NCBI GenBank assembly: GCA_900313295.1
Contig: OMQS01000116.1
Location: forward strand, 1 to 6,933
Length of the DNA: 6,933 bases
Direction of reading: 5' to 3'
DNA from: an uncultured Eubacteriales bacterium
GTDB lineage: Bacteria; Bacillota; Clostridia; Oscillospirales; Oscillospiraceae
The first letter of the stretch is position 1, and every line of letters begins with the position of its first letter. A program made the position numbers and the translations under genes. The notes beneath the pieces are model-generated. The model saw nothing but the letters and a program-made list of their open reading frames with translations. It was not told the origin of the DNA and did not search any database. This document shows, piece after piece, positions 1 through 5,717 of this stretch.

Positions 1-189
1 CAGGCGGACGTTACGTTTGAGATCAACACCGGCGCCATGGCTCGGGGCTACCGCTCGGAGCCGTACCCCGCCCGCGAGATCATGGAGGAGCTGCGCCGCC
101 GGGGTGTAAAACGCATTCTTTCCTCCGACTGCCACAGCCGGGAAAACCTGCTCTACGGGTTTTCCGAGTATAGAGATTGGATAAAATGA
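1..189 (+). CDS. PHP-domain phosphatase, probably histidinol-phosphatase (3' end only)
   Basis: The window opens inside this gene; only the last 62 codons and a TGA stop are present. The visible part begins QADVTFEINTGAMARGYRSE. The EINTGA..RGY...PYP pattern is characteristic of PHP-superfamily histidinol-phosphatases (HisK/HisJ type of Firmicutes), which dephosphorylate L-histidinol phosphate in histidine biosynthesis in the cytoplasm. The SSDCH segment (visible residues 41-45) supplies the Asp and His that close the metal site at the C-terminal end of the PHP barrel. The frame is open from base 1 and is followed 8 nt after the stop by a strong terminator, so this is the last gene of its unit. 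The PHP assignment is strong. The exact substrate is inferred, because related PHP phosphoesterases share parts of these motifs and the N-terminal metal motif lies outside the window. Confidence 0.78.
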   Translation, partial: QADVTFEINTGAMARGYRSEPYPAREIMEELRRRGVKRILSSDCHSRENLLYGFSEYRDWIK

Positions 190-196
190 CCCGACA

Positions 197-229
197 GCCC
201 GAAGCGCAAGCAGCACTTCGGGCGTTTTT
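197..229 (+). terminator. Rho-independent terminator after the PHP phosphatase gene
   Basis: GCCCGAAG (197-204) pairs perfectly with CTTCGGGC (216-223) around an 11-nt loop. A further GC pair can form inside the loop. A run of five T follows at 225-229. It begins 8 nt past the stop codon and separates the upstream unit from the prfC promoter. Confidence 0.88.
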
Positions 230-261
230 CTGCGTTCGGCGGAAAAATTTTGCGGTATTTA

Positions 262-290
262 TAGACTTTTCTCCATTTTTTGTATATAAT
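262..290 (+). promoter_or_regulatory. Sigma-A-type promoter for prfC
   Basis: A -35 element TAGACT (262-267, 4 of 6 matches to TTGACA) is separated by 17 bp from a perfect -10 TATAAT (285-290). Transcription would start near 297, giving a leader of about 57 nt. AGGAGG at 343-348 lies 5 nt before the ATG at 354. The leader is GC-rich at its start but shows no recognisable riboswitch or leader peptide. Confidence 0.72.
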
Positions 291-353
291 AATATGGATT
301 CTGCGCCGGCGGGGCGTCGGGGCGGAAGATCGTGTGTTACTTAGGAGGAACCT

Positions 354-1934
354 ATGGCTTCATTACAGGAAGAAATATCCCGACGTCGGACATTTGCCAT
401 CATTTCCCATCCGGACGCCGGTAAAACTACATTGACGGAGAAGTTCCTGCTCTACGGCGGTGCCATCGCGCAGGCGGGCGAGGTGAAGGGCAAGCGCGCC
501 CGCGCCGCCACCTCCGACTGGATGGAGATCGAGAAGCAGCGCGGCATTTCCGTCACCTCGTCGGTGATGCAGTTCCGCCATGACGGCTTCTGCATCAACA
601 TTCTGGACACTCCCGGCCATCAGGACTTTTCCGAGGATACCTACCGCACCCTCATGGCCGCCGACAGCGCCGTCATGGTCATTGACGGCGCCAAGGGCGT
701 GGAGCCTCAGACCCGCAAGCTCTTCAAGGTGTGTGCCCTGCGACACATCCCCATTTTCACCTTCGTCAACAAGATGGATCGTGAGACCCGCGACCCGCTG
801 GAGCTGTGCGAAGAGGTGGAGCGGGAGCTGGGCATTGCCACATATCCCGTGAACTGGCCCATCGGCTGCGGCAACGAGTTTCAGGGTGTGTACGACCGAG
901 AAAAAAAGCGCATTCTGCACTTCACCGATGCCGGCCACGCCCGCAAGGCCGCCGTCACCGAGGTGGAGCTGGACGACCCCGCCCTGCCGGAGCTGATCGG
1001 CGACAGGCTCACCCAGACCCTGCGGGACGATGTGGAGCTGCTGGGCGCCGGTGCGGAGTTCGACCTGGAGGCCGTGCGGTGCGGCAAGCTGTCGCCGGTG
1101 TTCTTCGGCTCGGCTCTCACGAACTTCGGCGTGGAGCCGTTTCTGGAGTCCTTTTTGCGCATGACCACGCCCCCGCTGTCGCGGCAGAGTGACGAGGGGC
1201 TTGTGGACGCTTTTTCACCGGACTTTTCCGCCTTCGTGTTCAAGATCCAGGCCAACATGAACAAGGCACATCGGGATCGCCTTGCCTTCATGCGTATCTG
1301 CTCCGGCAAATTTGAGCGGGACGCGGAGTATTACCATGTGCAGACGGGCAAAAAGATGCGTCTGTCCCAGCCCCAGGCCATGATGGCCGCCGAGCGTGAG
1401 ATCGTGGACGAGGCCTATGCCGGAGACATCATCGGCGTGTTTGATCCCGGCATTTTTTCCATCGGCGACACCATCACCGTGCCGGGCAAAAAGTTCCGCT
1501 ATTCCGGCATTCCCTCCTTCGAGCCGGAGCTGTTCCGCTCCGTGTCCCCCAAGGACACCATGAAGCGCAAGCAGTTCATCAAGGGCGTGCAGCAGATCGC
1601 CCAGGAGGGCGCTATCCAGATCTTCAAGTTCCCCGGCAGCGGCTACGAGGACATCGTGGTGGGCGTGGTCGGCTCCCTGCAATTCGACGTGTTCGAGTAT
1701 CGAATGCGCAGCGAGTACGGCGTGGAGCTGCGGATGGAGGGACTGCCCTACAGCCACCTCATCCGCATCAAGAGCTACGACGGCGACTATCAGGACATGA
1801 CCCTCTGCACCGATTCCCGCGTCCTGCAGGACTTCAAAGACCGCTATTTCATCGCCTACTGCGGTGCCTGGTCGCTGGGTTTCCTCACCAAGCACAACTC
1901 CGGCTTGGAGCTGGACGATCAGCTGAGCGTGTAA
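354..1934 (+). CDS. prfC: Peptide chain release factor 3 (RF3), translational GTPase
   Basis: RF3 uses GTP to recycle class I release factors RF1/RF2 from the ribosome after peptide release. At 526 aa it is close to the family's usual length (about 529 in E. coli). The GTPase motifs are all visible: P-loop SHPDAGKTT (18-26), switch I region EKQRGISVTSSVMQF (60-74), G3 DTPGHQDFSEDTYR (85-98), G4 NKMD (139-142) and G5 GSAL (252-255). The SDWMEIEKQRGIS sequence and the late VVGVVGSLQFDVFEYR segment (435-450) separate RF3 from EF-G, LepA and TypA. The KIQANM..AHRDRLAFMR segment (298-313) belongs to domain II. The start is fixed by AGGAGG five bases upstream. The gene has its own promoter and terminator, so it appears monocistronic. 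It ends in tandem stops, TAA TAA. RF3 is patchily distributed and absent from B. subtilis. Confidence 0.97.
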   Translation: MASLQEEISRRRTFAIISHPDAGKTTLTEKFLLYGGAIAQAGEVKGKRARAATSDWMEIEKQRGISVTSSVMQFRHDGFCINILDTPGHQDFSEDTYRTLMAADSAVMVIDGAKGVEPQTRKLFKVCALRHIPIFTFVNKMDRETRDPLELCEEVERELGIATYPVNWPIGCGNEFQGVYDREKKRILHFTDAGHARKAAVTEVELDDPALPELIGDRLTQTLRDDVELLGAGAEFDLEAVRCGKLSPVFFGSALTNFGVEPFLESFLRMTTPPLSRQSDEGLVDAFSPDFSAFVFKIQANMNKAHRDRLAFMRICSGKFERDAEYYHVQTGKKMRLSQPQAMMAAEREIVDEAYAGDIIGVFDPGIFSIGDTITVPGKKFRYSGIPSFEPELFRSVSPKDTMKRKQFIKGVQQIAQEGAIQIFKFPGSGYEDIVVGVVGSLQFDVFEYRMRSEYGVELRMEGLPYSHLIRIKSYDGDYQDMTLCTDSRVLQDFKDRYFIAYCGAWSLGFLTKHNSGLELDDQLSV

Positions 1935-1947
1935 TAAATATCATATA

Positions 1948-1978
1948 AAAAATCACCTGCTTAGGGCAGGTGATTTTT
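1948..1978. terminator. Bidirectional terminator between prfC and the convergent yolD-like gene
   Basis: A 13-bp stem is formed by 1948-1960 (AAAAATCACCTGC) and 1966-1978, with a 5-nt loop TTAGG at 1961-1965. Read on the plus strand it has a GC-rich core followed by TTTTT. Read on the minus strand it is followed by TTTTTT (the complement of 1947-1952). It can therefore terminate prfC and the polymerase/YolD-like unit alike. The stop codon of the minus-strand gene (1963-1961) lies in the loop. Confidence 0.92.
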
Positions 1979-2377
1979 CTGTTCGGCCACGTCGTATACG
2001 TCCTCCATCTCCACCGCCCACTTGTCCCGAAACACAAGGCGGCGGTTTGCCCGATCAATGGCGTGGAGGGCGCCGGTATGCTGCAAATACGCGCCGCCCG
2101 CCTTGCGGGGATCGGGGCGGAAATAGGTGACGGTGACGGTCGGCTCCTCCCGCAGACGGCTCTCCAGCCGCTGCAGTATGTCGTCCAGCCGCCGCCGCTC
2201 CTCCTCGCTGCGCTCTGCGCGCCTGTCCGTCAGGCGGGCGGTTTCGTCAATGGCGTCCTCGTAGCCGGTGAGGGCGCGGAAGGAGGAGAACTGCGCCGCC
2301 CGCTCCCGCATGGCCATGGGCGGGTGCTTTTCCGAGCGGTGGTGGGGCAGATGCAGAATGTCGTCGTATGCGCCCAT
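1961..2377 (-). CDS. YolD-like family protein, partner of the adjacent Y-family polymerase
   Basis: This 138-aa soluble protein matches the YolD-like family. RAAQF..FRALTGYEDAI (26-43) is the N-terminal family signature. A charged helical stretch follows (about 44-80, rich in Arg and Glu, possibly coiled coil). The C-terminal half, VTVTYFRPD....GGAYLQHTG (81-102), looks like a small beta domain. The molecular role is unknown. In B. subtilis, yolD-type genes sit beside the Y-family polymerase genes uvrX and yqjW, as this gene sits directly after a polymerase gene here. The ATG at 2377-2375 is chosen because AGAAGGGAG lies just upstream with 6 nt spacing. An in-frame ATG at 2395 would add six residues (MRREKI) and overlap the polymerase stop as ATGA, but it has no visible Shine-Dalgarno sequence. 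The last six codons and the stop lie within the terminator hairpin. An accessory role in translesion synthesis is inferred. Confidence 0.88.
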   Translation of the reverse strand: MGAYDDILHLPHHRSEKHPPMAMRERAAQFSSFRALTGYEDAIDETARLTDRRAERSEEERRRLDDILQRLESRLREEPTVTVTYFRPDPRKAGGAYLQHTGALHAIDRANRRLVFRDKWAVEMEDVYDVAEQKNHLP

Positions 2378-2391
2378 GATTTTCTCCCTTC

Positions 2392-3870
2392 TCATGCTTT
2401 GTGGCCGCCGATCTGGCGGTTGCGCTGGGCGGCAGTGGCGCCGTCCTCATAATTCATGCCCTTCAAAATGGCATTTTTGCCGTACTTTTTCTTGATGTCC
2501 AGCACCGCCTTCTGCAGGTGCTTTTCCTTTTCCAGATTGGCCGCCTGCTCCTCGCAGGCCGCGTAGTCGGTGAACAGATCCAGCTGCTCCGGCTGCGTCC
2601 GGCGGGGCGCAAGTTCTTCCGCCGTCACCCGATCCGCCACCAGACTCATGCGCCGCACGGGGAGGCGCGCGTCCACAATACGGTCAAACAGCGCCATGGC
2701 GGCGTCGATGATATACTTGGACGAGGCGGTGGGGCAGGGGAGATGCTCTGTGCCGTGGGCGGGCTTGGGGATGATGCGGCCGTAGGGATCGGTGGCGCGG
2801 GGGCCGGCGTATTCCGCGGTGCTGCCCGCGCGGTCGTAGCCCACGGTGAGCACCAGCTGCTCCGCCACCAGACGCTTATCCACCAGCTCCAGCGCCAGCG
2901 CGTCCGCCATCTCCCGCACCACAATGCGCGCCTTCTGTGCCGGATAGGCGCAGGAGAGCACCTGGCCGGCGCCCATGGAGCATTTTTCCGGCCGGTAGGC
3001 TTTGATGTCCGCCAGCGTCACCGGCTCCCAGCCCCATGCGTGGTCGATGAGCAGCTCGGCATTCACACCGAAGAGCCGATACAGGGAGTCTTCGTCCGTC
3101 AGCGACCGGCGAGCCACATCTCCCAGCGTGAACATTCCATTGGCTTCCAGCTTTTTGGCATAGCCCTTGCCCACCCGCCAGAAGTCCGTCAGGGGGCGGT
3201 GCTGCCACAGCTGCTCCCGAAAGCTGCGCTGGGTAAGCTCCGCGATGCGGGCGCCGTTTCTGTCCGGCTCGATGTGCTTGGCGCCCACGTCCATGGCCAC
3301 TTTGCACAGAAACAGGTTCGGCCCGATGCCTGCCGTGGCGGTGATGCCCGTTTCCTGCAGCACCGCCGCCATGAGCTTTTGGGCAAAGGCGCGGGGGGTG
3401 AGGCCGTACAGGGGCAGGTAGCGGGTGGCGTCGATGAACACCTCGTCGATGGAGTAAACGTGGATGTCCTCCGGCGCCACATATTGCAGGTAAATTTCAT
3501 AAATTGTTGTGGAAATTTCCATGTAATAGGCCATGCGGGGCGGAGCCACGATGTAGTCCAGCGCCAGCGAGGGATCCGACCGGATGAGCCGGTCGTCGTA
3601 CTCCCGCACATACAGCTTGTGCTGCGGGTAGGCGCGCTGCCGCCGCTCGTTCACGGCGGACACCCTCTGCACCACCTCGAAGAGCCTGGCGCGGCCGGAG
3701 ATGCCGTAGGCCTTCAGGGACGGGGAGACCGCCAGACAGATGGTCTTCTCCGTGCGGCTGGGGTCGGCCACCACCAGATTGGTGTGCAGCGGATCCAGCC
3801 CGCGGGACACGCACTCCGCCGATGCATAAAAAGATTTCAGGTCAATAGCGATATACGATTTTTCCGGCAT
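2392..3870 (-). CDS. Y-family translesion DNA polymerase (UvrX/YqjW-like, DinB/UmuC superfamily)
   Basis: This 492-aa error-prone polymerase should copy past damaged bases when the replicative polymerase stalls. Catalytic motif I is IAIDLKSFYASAE: Asp10 binds metal, and Tyr15 sits at the steric-gate position that excludes ribonucleotides. Motif III is YSIDEVFID (139-147), with Asp142 and Glu143 as the remaining catalytic acids. TAGIGPNLFLCKVAMD (179-194) and the helix-hairpin-helix FWRVGKGYAKKL (230-241) follow, then the little-finger domain (about 300-415). QLDLF (429-433) is a good beta-clamp-binding motif, and a KKYGKNAILKGMNY tail (461-474) ends the protein. The stretch between the palm motifs (about 76-138) resembles the Gram-positive UvrX/YqjW subgroup rather than E. 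coli Pol IV. The start at 3870 has AGGAGG (3885-3880) 9 nt upstream. An earlier in-frame ATG at 3936 lies upstream of the promoter -35 and would add an implausible basic leader. All catalytic residues are present. Confidence 0.95.
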   Translation of the reverse strand: MPEKSYIAIDLKSFYASAECVSRGLDPLHTNLVVADPSRTEKTICLAVSPSLKAYGISGRARLFEVVQRVSAVNERRQRAYPQHKLYVREYDDRLIRSDPSLALDYIVAPPRMAYYMEISTTIYEIYLQYVAPEDIHVYSIDEVFIDATRYLPLYGLTPRAFAQKLMAAVLQETGITATAGIGPNLFLCKVAMDVGAKHIEPDRNGARIAELTQRSFREQLWQHRPLTDFWRVGKGYAKKLEANGMFTLGDVARRSLTDEDSLYRLFGVNAELLIDHAWGWEPVTLADIKAYRPEKCSMGAGQVLSCAYPAQKARIVVREMADALALELVDKRLVAEQLVLTVGYDRAGSTAEYAGPRATDPYGRIIPKPAHGTEHLPCPTASSKYIIDAAMALFDRIVDARLPVRRMSLVADRVTAEELAPRRTQPEQLDLFTDYAACEEQAANLEKEKHLQKAVLDIKKKYGKNAILKGMNYEDGATAAQRNRQIGGHKA

Positions 3871-3903
3871 CCTGCGCCGCCTCCTTCCGCTGCCTTTTTT
3901 CTT

Positions 3904-3932
3904 ATTGTACTCGATAGAACACCTGTTTGCAA
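3904..3932 (-). promoter_or_regulatory. Promoter of the polymerase/YolD-like unit
   Basis: On the minus strand, -35 TTGCAA (3932-3927) and -10 TACAAT (3909-3904) are separated by exactly 17 bp. Transcription would start near 3897, leaving a leader of roughly 27 nt that carries the AGGAGG site. The spacer contains a LexA-box-like sequence. The -35 starts right after the T-tract of the preceding gene's terminator. Confidence 0.78.
3916..3929 (-). promoter_or_regulatory. Putative LexA (SOS) operator
   Basis: Read on the minus strand, 3929-3916 is CAAACAGGTGTTCT. It matches 12 of 14 positions of the Bacillus-type LexA box CGAACRNRYGTTCG, and the core GAAC-N4-GTTC has one mismatch (AAAC). It overlaps the end of the -35 and fills the start of the spacer, so bound LexA would block RNA polymerase. 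The match is seen in the sequence; LexA binding is inferred from the consensus and from the known SOS control of related polymerase genes. Confidence 0.72.
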
Positions 3933-3935
3933 GCA

Positions 3936-3972
3936 AAAAACAAAAAAACAGCTCCCACCAAAAGATGGGAGC
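3936..3972 (-). terminator. Rho-independent terminator of the zinc-ribbon membrane protein gene
   Basis: GCTCCCA (3951-3957) and TGGGAGC (3966-3972) form a perfect 7-bp stem with an 8-nt loop. On the minus strand the hairpin is followed by TGTTTTTTTGTTTTTT, a long T-rich tract (complement of 3936-3950). It starts 15 nt beyond the stop codon at 3988 and separates this gene from the SOS-type unit downstream. Confidence 0.88.
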
Positions 3973-3987
3973 CGAAAAATGCTGCCT

Positions 3988-4419
3988 TCAGCTTTTGCCA
4001 TGAATGGAGCCGCCGCACTTGGGGCAGGTGATGATGATCTTGCCCTTGCCGCGGGGCACGCGGCACACGGTGCGGCAGTTGGGGCAGGTGAAATATTTGT
4101 GTTCCTTGTCCATGCTGCGCATCCGGCGGGTTCTGGAGCCGCTGCGGAGGGGGTTATAGATCTTCGTTAGAAACCAGGCGTTTTCCTTGCGCCGCTTGAG
4201 CAGATTGCGGGAAAACATGCGGAACAGGATCCACACCATCAGCAGGAGAGACGCGGTAGAGAGAATGGTGTGCACCGTTTCGCTGCCGCTGCGCATGAAA
4301 AGATTCACGGTGTTGAGCACCAACAGCAGAACGATGGACGCCCAGCCCAGCTGGTCGGAGCCGTTGCGCCCGTACATGAAGCGGGAAAATGCGTTGCCCA
4401 GTTTTTGGAAGAAACTCAT
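3988..4419 (-). CDS. Small membrane protein with C-terminal zinc ribbon, function unknown
   Basis: I do not recognise a characterised homologue. The 143-aa product starts with an amphipathic segment, FFQKLGNAFSRFMYGRNGSD (3-22). Two predicted membrane helices follow: about 24-42 (LGWASIVLLLVLNTVNLFM) and about 51-68 (TILSTASLLLMVWILFRM). Next comes a strongly basic linker (71-103). The C-terminal zinc ribbon has Cys112 and Cys115 (TCPNC), then Cys132 and Cys135 (TCPKCGG), joined by CRVPRGKGKIII. The basic linker after helix 2 predicts that the ribbon faces the cytoplasm. Similar short FMYGR-TM-TM-zinc-ribbon proteins are, to my memory, common in Clostridia and uncharacterised. The start at 4419 is supported by GAGG 7 nt upstream. 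The gene has its own promoter and terminator, so its neighbours give no functional clue. Confidence 0.8.
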   Translation of the reverse strand: MSFFQKLGNAFSRFMYGRNGSDQLGWASIVLLLVLNTVNLFMRSGSETVHTILSTASLLLMVWILFRMFSRNLLKRRKENAWFLTKIYNPLRSGSRTRRMRSMDKEHKYFTCPNCRTVCRVPRGKGKIIITCPKCGGSIHGKS

Positions 4420-4458
4420 AGTGCTGCCTCGATTTCTATGCCGGTTTTCATCTGCATT

Positions 4459-4487
4459 ATTTTACAGGAAAAGACCCGACAGGTAAA
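4459..4487 (-). promoter_or_regulatory. Promoter of the zinc-ribbon membrane protein gene
   Basis: On the minus strand, TTTACC (4487-4482, 4 of 6 -35 matches) is followed after 17 bp by TAAAAT (4464-4459, 5 of 6 -10 matches). The predicted leader is about 33 nt. It diverges from the plus-strand regulator promoter at 4541-4569. Confidence 0.6.
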
Positions 4488-4504
4488 GGGGAGTTTTACA
4501 AAGT

Positions 4505-4518
4505 TTACAAATTTGTTA
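4505..4518. promoter_or_regulatory. Palindrome between divergent promoters, possible operator
   Basis: ACAAATTTGT (4507-4516) is a perfect 10-bp palindrome, extended by one more matching pair (4505/4518) beyond one mismatch. TTTACAAA also occurs twice in direct orientation (4495-4502 and 4504-4511). It sits between the two promoters and upstream of a TrpR-family regulator gene, a common place for an autoregulatory operator. No known consensus was matched, and AT-rich palindromes of this size can arise by chance. Confidence 0.35.
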
Positions 4519-4540
4519 CGAATTATTCTTGCCGCGGCGC

Positions 4541-4569
4541 TTTACTTTCGCGGACTAAAATGGTAAAAT
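4541..4569 (+). promoter_or_regulatory. Promoter of the YerC-like regulator/methyltransferase operon
   Basis: TTTACT (4541-4546, 4 of 6) is followed by a 17-bp spacer and TAAAAT (4564-4569, 5 of 6). A TGG triplet immediately before the -10 makes it an extended -10 promoter. A second TAAAAT at 4556-4561 has no comparable -35. The leader is short, with AGGAGG at 4584-4589 and a 9-nt gap to the ATG at 4599. Confidence 0.68.
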
Positions 4570-4598
4570 ATAAGCAACTATAAAGGAGGGCTGACGCC

Positions 4599-4913
4599 AT
4601 GCTTCGTCCTGCAAAGTCTAAAATCGCCACCAAGCAAAAGAGCGACCTGCTGTATAAGGCCATTTTGAAGCTGGAGACCGAGGAGGAGTGCTACAACTTC
4701 TTCCAGGATCTGTGCACCATTTCGGAGATGCGCTCCATGGAGCAGCGTTTTGAGGTGGCTACGCTGCTGAATAATGGCATGATTTATAACGAGATATTGG
4801 AAAAGACCGGGGCCTCCAGCGCCACCATCAGCCGGGTGAATCGGTCCCTCCTCAATGGAGCCGGGGGCTATGAGAGCATTCTGGAGAAGATGAAGGAGAG
4901 CGGCGAGGAATGA
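4599..4913 (+). CDS. YerC/YecD-type TrpR-family transcriptional regulator (HisR-like)
   Basis: This 104-aa protein has the TrpR-like helix-turn-helix of the YerC/YecD family. The signature runs from FFQDLCTISEMRSMEQRFEV (35-54) through ATLLNNGMIYNEILEKTGAS (55-74). The recognition helix is around SSATISRVNRSL (73-84). The family is distinct from the Gram-negative tryptophan repressor, although the fold and dimeric DNA-binding mode are expected to be shared. From memory, comparative-genomic work on Firmicutes proposes that YerC proteins (HisR) control histidine metabolism genes. The histidinol-phosphatase-like gene at the window's left edge makes that notable, but it is over 4 kb away and its promoter lies outside the window. 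Strong AGGAGG 9 nt upstream supports the start. The gene overlaps the next one by ATGA, so the two are co-transcribed and probably translationally coupled. Confidence 0.9.
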   Translation: MLRPAKSKIATKQKSDLLYKAILKLETEEECYNFFQDLCTISEMRSMEQRFEVATLLNNGMIYNEILEKTGASSATISRVNRSLLNGAGGYESILEKMKESGEE

Positions 4914-5650
4914 ACGCATACGAGGGGCTGGCCGGAGCCTACGACGCCCTGACGGGGGACGTGGGCTACGAAAAGCGGGCGGATTATCTGGAGAAGCTGT
5001 TTGCCCGCAGCCGCATTCCGGTGCGCACCGTGCTGGATCTGGCCTGCGGCACCGGCACCATGACCTGGCTGCTCACCGCCCGAGGCTATGAGTTGATCGG
5101 GGCGGACGCCTCCGAGGAGATGCTGGCCGCCGCCATGATGAAAAGCGGCAGCGTGGCGGGCGTCGCGCCCATTTTTCTGCACCAGTCCATGCCCGAGCTG
5201 GATCTCTACGGCACCGTGGACGCCGCCATCTGCTGTCTGGACAGCCTGAACTATCTCACCAGCCCCGCTGATGTGCAGCGCACGTTTCAGCGCCTGCATC
5301 TGTTCATCGCCCCCGGCGGCCAGCTGATTTTTGACGTGAATACGCTGGCAAAATTCCGGAGTCTGGATGGGCAGGTGTTTCTGGACGAAACGGAGGACGC
5401 CTACTGCGTCTGGCGCACGGAGTTCAGCCGGACGATCTGCTCCTACTGGGTGGATCTGTTCCGCAGGGAAAAAGACGGGCGCTATCGGCGCAGCACGGAG
5501 CTGCACCGCCAGCGGTACTATGCGCTGGAGGAGCTGACGCAGTGGCTGCGGGAGGCCGGCTTCGGGAATATCCGCGTGTACGGCGACTGCCGCCTGCGCA
5601 GACCCGCCGAGGGCGAGCAGCGCATCTATTTCTGCTGCACCCGAGAATAA
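4910..5650 (+). CDS. Class I SAM-dependent methyltransferase, substrate unknown
   Basis: The 246-aa product has the class I methyltransferase fold. Motif I, VLDLACGTGTMT (41-52), forms the glycine-rich SAM loop. GADASEEML (64-72) carries the acidic residue (Asp66) expected to bind the SAM ribose. AAICCLDSLNYL (105-116) is the motif IV region, and LIFDVNT (139-145) the following strand. The C-terminal part (about 165-246) has mixed strands and many aromatic residues and probably forms the substrate-binding cap. The N-terminal YEGLAGAYDALTGDVGY pattern is common in small-molecule methyltransferases of Clostridia. The substrate cannot be deduced. The ATG overlaps the preceding stop codon as ATGA, and AAGGAG (4893-4898) inside the upstream gene is 11 nt away, so translation is likely coupled to the regulator. 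No strong terminator lies at the immediate end; the hairpins at 5665-5750 may serve. Confidence 0.9.
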   Translation: MNAYEGLAGAYDALTGDVGYEKRADYLEKLFARSRIPVRTVLDLACGTGTMTWLLTARGYELIGADASEEMLAAAMMKSGSVAGVAPIFLHQSMPELDLYGTVDAAICCLDSLNYLTSPADVQRTFQRLHLFIAPGGQLIFDVNTLAKFRSLDGQVFLDETEDAYCVWRTEFSRTICSYWVDLFRREKDGRYRRSTELHRQRYYALEELTQWLREAGFGNIRVYGDCRLRRPAEGEQRIYFCCTRE

Positions 5651-5658
5651 TTATTTTT

Positions 5659-5690
5659 CCGTAGGGCGGGGTGACCACACCCCGCCGCAA
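5659..5690 (+). repeat. GC-rich hairpin repeat unit, first copy (CCGTAGGG type)
   Basis: CCGTAGGG at 5659-5666 leads into a perfect 9-bp stem, GGCGGGGTG (5665-5673) with CACCCCGCC (5678-5686), and a 4-nt loop ACCA. It starts 8 nt after the methyltransferase stop. No T-tract follows on the plus strand, so it is not a typical terminator. Units beginning GTAGGG and folding into GC hairpins resemble dispersed intergenic repeats I associate with clostridial genomes. That they are repeats genome-wide is inference. Confidence 0.62.
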
Positions 5691-5717
5691 ATTATGGACG
5701 CACATATTGTTTTGCAT

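Noticed and set aside
1215..1895. Open frame on the minus strand within prfC
   Set aside because: Antisense shadow of RF3 with His/Ala/Leu-rich composition and no good ribosome binding site or family motif.
3871..3936. Longer N-terminus for the polymerase starting at ATG 3936
   Set aside because: That ATG lies upstream of the -35 element, so it would not be on the transcript. The added residues (NKKKGSGRRRRR-like) are translated promoter and ribosome-binding-site sequence, and AGGAGG points to the ATG at 3870.
2401..4170. Very long open frame on the plus strand opposite the polymerase gene
   Set aside because: It is antisense to a polymerase with all catalytic motifs and runs through a terminator, the SOS-type promoter and part of another gene. 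Its translation is low-complexity (rich in His, Gly, Arg, Ala), as expected for the complement of GC-rich coding DNA.
4599..4913. Annotation as the tryptophan repressor TrpR
   Set aside because: The helix-turn-helix is TrpR-like but the sequence is of the YerC/YecD family found in Firmicutes, and no trp genes are nearby.
5665..5686. First GC hairpin as a Rho-independent terminator
   Set aside because: The stem is strong but GCAAATT follows instead of a T-run, so it is better described as a repeat hairpin; the second hairpin fits a terminator better.
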